Assembly (NCBI GenBank): GCA_031257955.1
Contig: JAIRNQ010000036.1
Span: 1-6,432 of the forward strand
Direction: 5' to 3'
Length of the DNA: 6,432 nt
Origin: Deltaproteobacteria bacterium
Lineage (GTDB): Bacteria; Desulfobacterota; Desulfarculia; Adiutricales; Adiutricaceae
This document shows, piece after piece, positions 1 through 6,267 of this stretch (positions are counted from its first letter, which is position 1; each line of letters opens with the position of its first letter). The position numbers were made by a program, and so were the translations under genes. Under the pieces are notes generated by a model. That model did no database searches. It was not told the DNA's origin and worked only from the letters and a program-made list of their open reading frames with translations.

Positions 1-1022
1 CTGTATTGGTTCTCGCCCGGCCGGGGGAACGTGGCGAATTCACTGGAGAGCGCCAGCATCGGCCCAATGAAACGACTTATCCGCGGTTCCTGGAGACGGG
101 CCAGAAGCGAGTCGATATAGGTCTCCCGCCCTAGCATAAGGTTGTCCGCGGCCTTGTCGATATGGCTGGCGGTTACGGCCTGGCCGTAATCTCTCGCCAA
201 TATTTCTTCCGTCACTTCGGCGGCCAAAGCGTTGACCAGCCAGGGTTGCCCCTCGCTCCAGTACCAGGCCCTTTGGATCGCCTCGTCGGCGAAGGCCTGC
301 CCGGTGGCTTCGGTATGTTGGGCGTAAAGGGCCTTTACTTGGTCCTGGGTAAAATCGGGTATGGTCAAGGTTTTCTTGATTATGTTAAAGGGGGCGGGCG
401 AACTAAACGACTCGGAATCGGGCCTTATTCTAACGTTGTAATTCCGGATATTGCGCATGTCGACAAAGGCTATGGAGCGCGGGAAAGGCGTTTTGGACCT
501 ATTTATGTAGCCGTCCCTCAGTTGGGGCAAAAATGACAACATCGCTTGTCCCTCAAGGGTGTCGACTTCGTCAAAGAAAATCACCAAGTCCTTGTCGAGC
601 TTCTTGCATTGTTCCCTTAGAAAGATCATTAGCGGAAAAGAATTGAAGGCAGGCAAGTTTTTGACCTCGGCCAAAAATGAACAGTCGGTAGCCCGTCTCA
701 AAGCCTGGACTTTTGAATTCTGCAAAGAGTCTATAATCAGATCCACGAGCGAAAGCATAGTTTCAGTTCTGTCGGTAACCCCGCGAAGCGCTTCCAGGGA
801 GCAATACAGGGCATAATACGCTCCATCCTCATTTAACTGGTCCACGGCGGCCATTATGGCCGTGGTCTTGCCGGACTGGCGGGGGGCGTGGAGGATGAAA
901 TAATATTTTTTGTCGATCAACCACTTGATTTCCGCCACGCGTGGCAACGGCGGCAACATGTAGTGCTTCGATGGGACGCAAGGGCTAGCGGTATTAAACG
1001 ACTTGGGTTGGTTTGGTGGCAT
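1..1022 (-). CDS. P-loop (AAA-like) ATPase, N-terminal 340 residues; C-terminus beyond the left edge
   Basis: I translated the minus strand from the ATG at 1022-1020 to the window edge and found no stop in 340 codons. Walker A is APRQSGKT (residues 46-53). Walker B is LVIFFDEVD (146-154). Further family-like blocks are MRNIRNY (189-195), SPAPFNI (208-214) and QPWLVNALA (259-267). The pattern matches uncharacterised bacterial ATP-binding proteins of roughly 500 residues that begin with an N-terminal FNTA..PC...HYMLP block (here residues 9-25) and end in a PD-(D/E)XK nuclease-like domain. That tail would lie outside this window. The start is supported by GAGAG (1029-1033) six bases upstream and by the sigma70 promoter at 1127-1155. 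The protein is probably a cytoplasmic ATPase; its substrate is unknown. Decayed paralogue pieces lie directly upstream. Base composition is clearly less GC-rich than in the genes to the right. Family membership is recalled from knowledge, not from a search. Confidence 0.85.
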   Translation of the reverse strand, partial: MPPNQPKSFNTASPCVPSKHYMLPPLPRVAEIKWLIDKKYYFILHAPRQSGKTTAIMAAVDQLNEDGAYYALYCSLEALRGVTDRTETMLSLVDLIIDSLQNSKVQALRRATDCSFLAEVKNLPAFNSFPLMIFLREQCKKLDKDLVIFFDEVDTLEGQAMLSFLPQLRDGYINRSKTPFPRSIAFVDMRNIRNYNVRIRPDSESFSSPAPFNIIKKTLTIPDFTQDQVKALYAQHTEATGQAFADEAIQRAWYWSEGQPWLVNALAAEVTEEILARDYGQAVTASHIDKAADNLMLGRETYIDSLLARLQEPRISRFIGPMLALSSEFATFPRPGENQY

Positions 1023-1126
1023 TTTAATCTCTCATTATCGATCTAACCGGTGACGAGCCTTAGTGGCCAAGCAATTTAACAAGGAAGCGAGGGACGAAAT
1101 AGCCCAAGCCTCGTAAGGTTTAACCT

Positions 1127-1155
1127 ATAATACTAACGTTGAAAACTTTAGTCAA
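1127..1155 (-). promoter_or_regulatory. sigma70-type promoter of the ATPase gene
   Basis: On the minus strand, TTGACT (1155-1150) and TATTAT (1132-1127) are separated by exactly 17 bases, a near-consensus -35/-10 pair. Transcription would start near 1120, giving a leader of about 97 bases before the ATG at 1022. Two perfect inverted repeats overlap or abut it: CGTTGA-N9-TCAACG (1137-1157) across the -35 and spacer, and AGGTT-T-AACCT (1116-1126) at the likely start site. Either could be an operator, but no regulator is visible in the window. Confidence 0.65.
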
Positions 1156-1172
1156 CGCAAAAACTCAAACAG

Positions 1173-1273
1173 TCACTTGATTTCCGACTTGCCTGGCAAA
1201 GGCGGCAGCATATAGCGCTCGGAAGCTACGCATGGGCCAGAAGCGTAAACGACTTGGGTTGGTTTATTGGCGC
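1173..1273 (-). pseudogene. N-terminal remnant of a second copy of the ATPase gene
   Basis: This stretch aligns with the first 34 codons of the ATPase gene (921-1022), with about three quarters of bases identical by hand count. Read on the minus strand it gives PINQPKSF, a one-base deletion, then ASGPCVASERYMLPPL and PGKSEIK, then a stop. The aligned intact residues are PPNQPKSF, TASPCVPSKHYMLPPL and PRVAEIKW. Three lesions are visible. The start codon position reads GCG (1271-1273), with no ATG, GTG or TTG just upstream. A base is missing around 1246-1248. The TGG of Trp34 has become TGA (1173-1175). Homology stops there, so the rest of the gene has been deleted. The break lies only about 17 bases upstream of the promoter of the intact copy. 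Weaker similarity continues into the upstream flank (to about 1288), as expected for a tandem duplication. Confidence 0.8.
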
Positions 1274-1371
1274 TTGATCTCTTGATTGTCCCATTGTTTT
1301 CTGGCTGGTAACGGGTCTCCGGGGCGAACGATTTCAAGGGCAATGTAATTTATGGGACTAAGTACTACAGG

Positions 1372-1695
1372 TCATAGGCCGACAACGTGAATAATCTGGC
1401 CTGACGGCATCTTCTCCGTTTCCCAGGTGCTTTTCTTGGCCCAACTTTCCTTCGACTCACGGTCAAAAATCATTAGCCAACCTTCGTTCACCAGTAAACG
1501 ATCCATATAGCCAAGAATATGTTGCTGGCTTTTGGCCAAGCTTTTTTGGTTTTCTTTGAGCTTAAGCTCAATAACGTAAGTACTATTCGCATACTTGGCC
1601 ACTATGTCCGCGTAACCCAATCCGTTGGCGTATTGCTGAATGACCGCGGCGGCCCCGTTGACTACCCTTTGAAGAATACAGCGGTCATACTTTTA
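1372..1695 (-). pseudogene. C-terminal PD-(D/E)XK nuclease-like remnant of a further ATPase copy
   Basis: The minus strand is open from after a TAA (1695-1693) to a TGA (1374-1372), about 106 codons. It begins KYDRCILQRVVNG and ends GQIIHVVGL. These blocks match the C-terminal tail of the ATP-binding family seen at 1-1022, whose members typically run from an LQRVVNG block to a closing HVVG. The nuclease-fold signature is retained: Asp in GYAD, then IELK (ExK), then a Gln/Asp-containing helix (QQHILGYMD) and NEGWLMIFDRES. The ATPase domain that should precede it is absent; upstream frames contain stops and no family motif. A TTG at 1620-1618 could in principle start an 82-residue product, but it would fall inside the domain and no good ribosome site is seen. 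I therefore call it a fragment. Its position 5' of the N-terminal remnant means it came from a different copy. Confidence 0.75.
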
Positions 1696-1977
1696 TGGCC
1701 AAGAGGCAGCAAAATGCCTTAGGCGAACGCCAAGTTGGTTAAGGGTTTACCCAGGTTTCTATGGATAGGCGCTTTTTTAGGGGCGATGGCCGTTTGGGGC
1801 GATTATCCGGGAGGACGTGACTATCAAGGACGCAAAAGCCCTTTACCGGGGTAGGGATGGTGGGATGCCCACGAAGCGAGAGTAGGGTGGAACGGCTTAA
1901 GCCGAGTCACTTGGTGCCTATGGGTCATGGGGGCCATGGGAGCTAGGTGGTTAAAGAGGTGTCGGGTTCGGCGGGAG
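1696..1977. other. Gene-free stretch downstream of ispG
   Basis: I found no credible gene in this stretch of about 280 bases. The minus strand has one frame open for about 55 codons (roughly 1909 to 1740), but it has no plausible start codon and no recognisable motif. A perfect 12-base palindrome, CGGCTTAAGCCG, lies at 1893-1904, about 75 bases after the ispG stop. It is not followed by a T-run in the ispG direction, so it is a poor terminator. The stretch may be degraded sequence from the neighbouring ATPase array or the ispG 3' untranslated region. Confidence 0.5.
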
Positions 1978-3042
1978 TTATTGAGTGGGGTCTTTGTCGA
2001 GGTAGGCCATCTCGAGGGTCAGCTCGGCCAGCCTTCGGGCCAGTTCGTTGGTGGGGTAGCTTCCGGCCGGGCGTCCTTTTACGAAGAGGCGGCCGCGGGC
2101 TTTGCCGCCGGCCACGCCAAGATCGGCCATTTTGGCTTCGCCGGGCCCGTTGACTTCGCAGCCCATGACGGCCACGGTAAGGGGTGTTTTTAGGTGCCCC
2201 AGTAGGTTTTTTACCTCGGCCAGGAGAGCGGGCAGGTCGATCTGGCAGCGACCGCAGGTGGGGCAGGAGACGAAGCGGGGGCCCCTTTGGCGTAGATCGA
2301 GGCTCCGCAGGATCTCCCAGGCGCAGTCGACCTCTTCTTCCGGCGGTCCGGTCAGGGAGACCCTGATGGTGTCCCCCAGGCCCTCGTGGAGGAGTATGCC
2401 CAAACCCACGGCCGAACGGACCGCTCCGGCCTTGACGTCGCCGGCCTCGGTCACTCCCAGGTGTTGGGGCAGATCGCTTACCTTGGAGAAAAGGCGCACC
2501 GCGGCCACGGTCTGGGTTACGTCAGAGGCCTTAAGGGAGACCTTAAGGTTGGTAAAACCAGTCTCCTCAATGAGGGCGATTTCCCCCAGGGCGCTTTGGA
2601 CCATGGCCTCTGGGCCGTGGCCGTATTTTTCGACCATGGCCTGGTCCAGCGATCCGGCGTTAACCCCGACCCTTATGGCCACTCCGGCCTTGCCGGCGGC
2701 TTCGGCCACCAGGCGGATTTTTTTGGGATCGCCTATGTTACCGGGATTAATGCGCAGGCCGGCCACGCCGGACTCGATGGCCAAGAGGGCCAGGCGGTAG
2801 TCGAAATGGATGTCGGCCACCAGAGGGACGGGCGACGGGGGCACGATCGCTTTCAGGGCCAGGGCGGCAGTTCGATCCGGGACGGCCAGGCGAACCAGTT
2901 CCGCGCCCCGTCCGGTCACCAGACGGATCTGGGCCAGGGTCTTTTCAACGTCTTGGGTTTTGGTGTCGCACATGGTCTGCACGGCCACTGGGGCGCCGCC
3001 GCCTATGGTAAGGTTGCCAAGTTTTACCTCTCTGGTGGCCAT
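1978..3042 (-). CDS. ispG: 4-hydroxy-3-methylbut-2-enyl diphosphate synthase (IspG/GcpE)
   Basis: IspG is the penultimate enzyme of the MEP isoprenoid pathway. It is a cytoplasmic [4Fe-4S] enzyme that reductively opens 2-C-methyl-D-erythritol 2,4-cyclodiphosphate to HMBPP. With the ATG at 3042-3040 the protein has 354 residues, normal for the short bacterial form without the plant-type insertion. Family blocks occur in order: GGGAPVAVQTM (14-24), ADIHFDYR (76-83), RINPGNIG (97-104), GVNAGSL (126-132), SLKASD (169-174), GVTEAG (196-201). The C-terminal cluster domain follows, with Cys260 and Cys263 in CPTCGR, Cys295 in MGCEVNGPGEA, and Glu302 in that same block. The frame stays open far upstream, but only through 39-bp repeats and into the next gene. 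The family N-terminus begins at this ATG, and no start codon lies just upstream. The ribosome site is weak (GGA within a doubled GGACGAT). It lies 182 bp downstream of the radical SAM gene and may share its transcript. No clear terminator follows. Confidence 0.97.
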   Translation of the reverse strand: MATREVKLGNLTIGGGAPVAVQTMCDTKTQDVEKTLAQIRLVTGRGAELVRLAVPDRTAALALKAIVPPSPVPLVADIHFDYRLALLAIESGVAGLRINPGNIGDPKKIRLVAEAAGKAGVAIRVGVNAGSLDQAMVEKYGHGPEAMVQSALGEIALIEETGFTNLKVSLKASDVTQTVAAVRLFSKVSDLPQHLGVTEAGDVKAGAVRSAVGLGILLHEGLGDTIRVSLTGPPEEEVDCAWEILRSLDLRQRGPRFVSCPTCGRCQIDLPALLAEVKNLLGHLKTPLTVAVMGCEVNGPGEAKMADLGVAGGKARGRLFVKGRPAGSYPTNELARRLAELTLEMAYLDKDPTQ

Positions 3043-3093
3043 ATCGTCCGATCGTCCATAGGATAAGGGTTTGCGCTCTGGGCCAGTCGCCCC

Positions 3094-3210
3094 TGGGGCG
3101 GGCCGGCCCGGTCGCCTAAAGTTGGTGCCCCTTGTGGCGGGCCGACCCGGTCGCCTAAAGTTGTTGCCCCTTGGGGCGGGCCGGCCCGGTCGCCTAAAGT
3201 TGGTGCCCCT
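3094..3210. repeat. Three tandem copies of a 39-bp GC-rich repeat in the ispG leader
   Basis: Units lie at 3094-3132, 3133-3171 and 3172-3210, and a partial fourth unit covers 3211-3222. Each begins TG(G/T)GGCGGGCCG(G/A)CCCGG, continues TCGCCTAAAGTTG and ends TTGCCCCT or GTGCCCCT. Units 1 and 3 are identical except for context; unit 2 differs at a few bases. Units 1 and 3 contain the perfect 10-base palindrome GGGCCGGCCC. The junction of units 2 and 3 forms GCCCCTTGGGGC (3166-3177), so the RNA of either strand could fold into a series of hairpins. The array fills most of the gap between the radical SAM stop and the ispG start. There are no unique spacers, so it is not a CRISPR array. Function is unknown. 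Confidence 0.9.
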
Positions 3211-3224
3211 TGTGGCGGGCCGCC

Positions 3225-4259
3225 TTAGGCCGACACGGTGGAGAGGTAAGGCACGCTGCAGTCCCGGCAGGCCGGGATGTCGCGGTGGCGGCCGGAGAGG
3301 TGGGCTCGCCTGAGCTTTTGGTAAGCCTCGCCGTTCCAGATCTCGGAAATGGACTGGCGGCCCGCGTCGCCCACGATTAGCCTTCGCTCCCAGTCGCCGC
3401 AGCAGGGGCCGCACAGCCCGTCGTTAAAAACGAAGAGCCGCCGGAAAAGGTCCGGGCAAACGAAATCTTCCGGGGAGGGCAGGGCCGAGTAGTCCCGTCC
3501 CATGACCGTCGGCAGGCCAAAACCGATTTCGGCCACCTTGAGATCCCGAAAAAGCTTGATATAATCTGATTTGATCCCCTCGAGGCCATCGGAACCCTCG
3601 GAAAGGACCATGCTGGCCCTGGTCTGGACGCGGTTAAGGCCCATTTCTTCCTTGGCCTCCATGAAGGAGGCGATGTTGGCCAGAACTTTGCCGTAATCGG
3701 CCCCGACCCTAATAGCCTCGTATTCTTGACGATAGGGCGAGTCGAAGGAAAAGAAAATGTCCGTCAGCCCGGCGGCCAGGAGTTTTCTGGAAAGATCCGG
3801 GGTAAGGGCCACGGCGTTGGTGTTGATCATGACCCAGAGCCCGGCTTGGGCGGCCATGGCGACCATTTCCGGCAGCCGTGGGTGAAGCAGCGGCTCGCCC
3901 AGAAAGTTCAGCTTAACCGATCTTAGGCCCGTTCCCTCGGACGAGGCGATAATTTTTTGGTAAAGGGAGATATCGAGGTCCACCAAGCCCAGCGGGGCCC
4001 AGTGCTTTTGCCCCGTTTCCAGGTAATGGGTCCTGGGGCACATACGGCACCTGAGATTGCAACGGTTGGTGGGGTCGATGTCCAGATGGAGCGGGAAATC
4101 GCCGGCTTGGCCCTCGGCGCCCCTCCGGTCCCACTCCCGCCTATACTCCCGATAGCTTTCCGGTCGATGGGGCCGCCAGTCCAATTCCTCGGGAGCGGCC
4201 AGCTCGTAATAGGTCGGGCTTCGGTAGCCCTCCGACAATCCCTTAGCCTTCAAACCCAT
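3225..4259 (-). CDS. Radical SAM protein with C-terminal SPASM domain
   Basis: The protein has 344 residues from the ATG at 4259-4257, which is preceded at six bases by GGGGTGG (4266-4272). The radical SAM core opens with DIDPTNRCNLRCRMC. Its CX3CX2C motif (Cys67, Cys71, Cys74) binds the [4Fe-4S] cluster that cleaves S-adenosylmethionine. LNFLGEPLLHPRLPEM (118-132) corresponds to the glycine-rich SAM-binding region, and FFSFDSPYRQEYEAIRVG (169-186) is a typical core strand and loop. The C-terminal part has the SPASM pattern: Cys268 (VCPD), Cys283, Cys286 and Cys287 (LCGPCCGDW), the block SISEIWNG (303-310), and Cys331/Cys334 (ACRDCS). These would hold auxiliary Fe-S clusters. SPASM proteins modify peptides, enzymes or small molecules; this one's substrate cannot be told, and no precursor peptide gene is visible beside it. 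The frame is open to 4505, but the extra residues look like untranslated GC-rich sequence. It is divergent from the OmpA-family gene and upstream of ispG. Confidence 0.92.
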   Translation of the reverse strand: MGLKAKGLSEGYRSPTYYELAAPEELDWRPHRPESYREYRREWDRRGAEGQAGDFPLHLDIDPTNRCNLRCRMCPRTHYLETGQKHWAPLGLVDLDISLYQKIIASSEGTGLRSVKLNFLGEPLLHPRLPEMVAMAAQAGLWVMINTNAVALTPDLSRKLLAAGLTDIFFSFDSPYRQEYEAIRVGADYGKVLANIASFMEAKEEMGLNRVQTRASMVLSEGSDGLEGIKSDYIKLFRDLKVAEIGFGLPTVMGRDYSALPSPEDFVCPDLFRRLFVFNDGLCGPCCGDWERRLIVGDAGRQSISEIWNGEAYQKLRRAHLSGRHRDIPACRDCSVPYLSTVSA

Positions 4260-4545
4260 TGGCGACCACCCCGGCCTTTCCCCTAAACGTTTGCCCGCGC
4301 CTGGCCAAGCCCCTTGGGGACCCGGCGGCCAAACGGGCGGACCCCTTGCCCACGCTGTCACGGCGCCCCGGTCCCGCGCCTTGGGCGGGCCACGTTTCTT
4401 ATCGGCCAGGATGGCGTAAAAATCCAGGCGCCAAACCAGCCCTCGGCCTCGGCCGCTGGCTTCCTCGCCTGGGCAGATGGTATCACCAACCGCGGCGACC
4501 GGCAACCTCTAGTCCGTAAACCAACCACCCTCGAAAGGCCCAACG
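4260..4545. other. Divergent intergenic region
   Basis: These 286 bases lie between the starts of the radical SAM gene (minus) and the OmpA-family gene (plus), so both promoters are expected here. I could not identify a convincing -35/-10 pair or sigma54 site for either gene. Both strands have long open frames through the region, but these reflect high GC rather than coding. The only assignable elements are the two ribosome sites at its ends. Confidence 0.5.
4533..4538 (+). promoter_or_regulatory. Ribosome binding site of the OmpA-family gene
   Basis: GAAAGG lies seven bases before the ATG at 4546. It fixes that ATG as the start, in agreement with the signal peptide that begins there. Confidence 0.6.
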
Positions 4546-6267
4546 ATGGCGCTTCCTCCCCAACGGTCCCTAGTCGTCTTCCTTCTGGGGCTGGCCCTCC
4601 TGTTCGCCTGGGCCGGCCGGGGCCCGTCTTGGGCCCAAGAGGGGCAGAACGGGAACCGGTTGGCCAGGGAATGGCTCGAGAGGGATTGGCTGGAGCAGGA
4701 CGGCCAGACCCCCGAAGGCGCTCCCGGGGAAGAACCGGGCGGCCAAGGCTCAACTTTGGGCGATCCGGGTAATTACCCGGCCTTGGCCCCGGCCGTCCCG
4801 GCCGCCCCGGATTACCAAGGCGGCGAACCGATTTACCTTGACGGCGTTCCGCCTTACCTGGACGGCGAAGCCGGCGGCTTGGAATCCCCAGAGACACCCG
4901 GGGCCCCCGAGTACCAAAGGATAGAGGAAGGCCCGCTCCCGCCCCTTCCGCCGCCCCCCTCGATGGAGGATACCGTCCAATATCCCACGGGCGGGACCCG
5001 GGAAGGGGTAGAAGCCTTGATGGCGCCCCCAGAACCCGCGCCCCCGCTGCCCGAGCCTTCGCTGCCCGAGCCGCCACTGCCTGAGCCCCCACCAGCCCCC
5101 TCGCTGGCCGAGACGCCACTTCCCGCGCCCCCGCTGGCCGAGTCCCCGGCTCAGGCCCCTGAACAAAGCCCGTCCGGTCGCTACGTCCCAATCGATCCCC
5201 TCTTCGAGGATCGCGAATTCGGGGAAGCGCCCCCGCCGCCCCCCGAGCCCATATACACCCCATTGGATCCGGGTTTTGTGGACACCGAGTTTGGCGATCT
5301 CCCCGACCTCTTCCCCAACGACGACCTTTCCCCACCGCTGGCCGGGCCCACGCCCGCGCCTCCCGAAGTCGCCGCGCCCGGGCCCGAGCCGCCTGAAGTC
5401 GGCCTGCCCGCGGTCGCCGAGCCCGCAACTACGGTGCCCGAAATATCGGCCCCCGACCACGCCGAGCCCGTAATGGCCGCGCCCGAGTCTCCAGAGCCGG
5501 GAATCGAGCCCCCCACAATCTCGGCCCCCGTTATCGCCTCCCCTGAAACCGCTTCGCCCGAAGCTGGCCCGGTTGAAACGGGCCAAGCCGAGACTGGCCA
5601 AGCTGAGTCCGCTCAACCGGCCAGTCCCTCAGAAAGCGCCCCGGCCAGCGTCTCCGAAAGCGCCTCAACGGCAGGTGGAGAGGACATCACCAACCTGGAC
5701 GTGGGCGGCATGGTCGAGGCCTTAAAAGCCAAAGACTGGGCCGAGCTCCACGTCGGGGACAGCCTCTACGTCTGGCTTGGCGACGAGCTTTACCGGCGAT
5801 TGGAAGACGGGAGCTTGGAGCCCACCGGAAGCGTCCTGAGCCCCAACGACACCTCCCTGGACGAGGAAGGCCGGGAGTGGTTGATCACCAACGATGACGG
5901 GAGCGTTTCCATCAGCGTCTCCCTTAAGGTCTGGGCCACCATCAACTTCGCCTACAATTCCTCGGACATCCTACCCGAATCGGAAAGCGTCCTGGAGACC
6001 TTTAGCCAAGCCTTGAAGCGCCCGGCCCTCTTGGACAAAAGGCTCCTCATCTCCGGCCACACCGACAGCACCGGAACCGATTTGTTTAACATGGGCCTTT
6101 CCCGCCGCCGGGCGGCTTCGGTCGCCCAGTGGCTGGTGGAAAAAGGCGGCTTGAACCCGGATCGGCTGATCCTTTCCGGTTATGGGGCCAGAATGCCCAT
6201 ATCCGACAACGAAACCGATGAAGGCAGGGCCATAAACCGCCGGGTCGAGTTTATCCTTCTGAACTAA
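4546..6267 (+). CDS. Exported OmpA-family protein with long Pro/Ala/Glu-rich region
   Basis: The protein has 573 residues. Residues 1-30 form a signal peptide: a short N-region with Arg7, a hydrophobic core VVFLLGLALLFAWA, and a likely cleavage after SWA (Ala30). Residues about 55-375 are low-complexity, rich in Pro, Ala and Glu, with many PEP, APE and LPEP steps. Two copies of a 17-residue motif (213-229 and 237-253, Y(V/T)P(I/L)DP.F.D.EFG..P) sit inside. Residues 379-462 are a more ordered segment that I do not recognise. Residues about 463-573 are an OmpA-like domain with the peptidoglycan-contact blocks GHTDSTGTD (504-512), LSRRRAASVAQWL (518-530), LSGYG (543-547) and NRRVEF (564-569). 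By family knowledge the C-terminal domain binds the peptide stem of peptidoglycan in the periplasm. The signal has no Cys lipobox and there is no OmpA beta-barrel, so it is probably a soluble or loosely tethered periplasmic or envelope protein. It is a single-gene unit with its own terminators. Confidence 0.93.
   Translation: MALPPQRSLVVFLLGLALLFAWAGRGPSWAQEGQNGNRLAREWLERDWLEQDGQTPEGAPGEEPGGQGSTLGDPGNYPALAPAVPAAPDYQGGEPIYLDGVPPYLDGEAGGLESPETPGAPEYQRIEEGPLPPLPPPPSMEDTVQYPTGGTREGVEALMAPPEPAPPLPEPSLPEPPLPEPPPAPSLAETPLPAPPLAESPAQAPEQSPSGRYVPIDPLFEDREFGEAPPPPPEPIYTPLDPGFVDTEFGDLPDLFPNDDLSPPLAGPTPAPPEVAAPGPEPPEVGLPAVAEPATTVPEISAPDHAEPVMAAPESPEPGIEPPTISAPVIASPETASPEAGPVETGQAETGQAESAQPASPSESAPASVSESASTAGGEDITNLDVGGMVEALKAKDWAELHVGDSLYVWLGDELYRRLEDGSLEPTGSVLSPNDTSLDEEGREWLITNDDGSVSISVSLKVWATINFAYNSSDILPESESVLETFSQALKRPALLDKRLLISGHTDSTGTDLFNMGLSRRRAASVAQWLVEKGGLNPDRLILSGYGARMPISDNETDEGRAINRRVEFILLN

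Noticed and set aside
162..816. Two plus-strand open frames (162-536 and 559-816)
   Set aside because: They are antisense to the ATPase gene, which has clear Walker A and B motifs on the other strand.
1893..1904. Rho-independent terminator for ispG at the CGGCTTAAGCCG palindrome
   Set aside because: The stem is short with almost no loop and is not followed by a T-run in the ispG direction.
2102..3066. Long plus-strand frames opposite ispG (for example 2102-2800 and 2386-3066)
   Set aside because: They mirror the conserved IspG coding sequence and show no family motif of their own.
3094..3222. CRISPR-like array
   Set aside because: The units are contiguous with no unique spacers, and no cas genes are present.
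3071..3313. Plus-strand 80-codon frame with a repeated GRPGRLKLVPLVA-type peptide
   Set aside because: It is only the 39-bp repeat read in another frame; TTG start, no ribosome site, and it runs into the antisense of the radical SAM gene.
4260..4505. N-terminal extension of the radical SAM protein to a start at 4505
   Set aside because: The extra 82 residues are Pro/Gly/Arg-rich, typical of untranslated GC-rich DNA. The ATG at 4259 has a ribosome site and leaves enough sequence before the first cysteine motif.
4358..5616. Long minus-strand frames of 356 and 288 codons opposite the OmpA-family gene
   Set aside because: They are the Arg/Gly/Leu-rich complement of the Pro/Ala/Glu-rich coding sequence. 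The plus-strand product has a signal peptide and a recognised domain.
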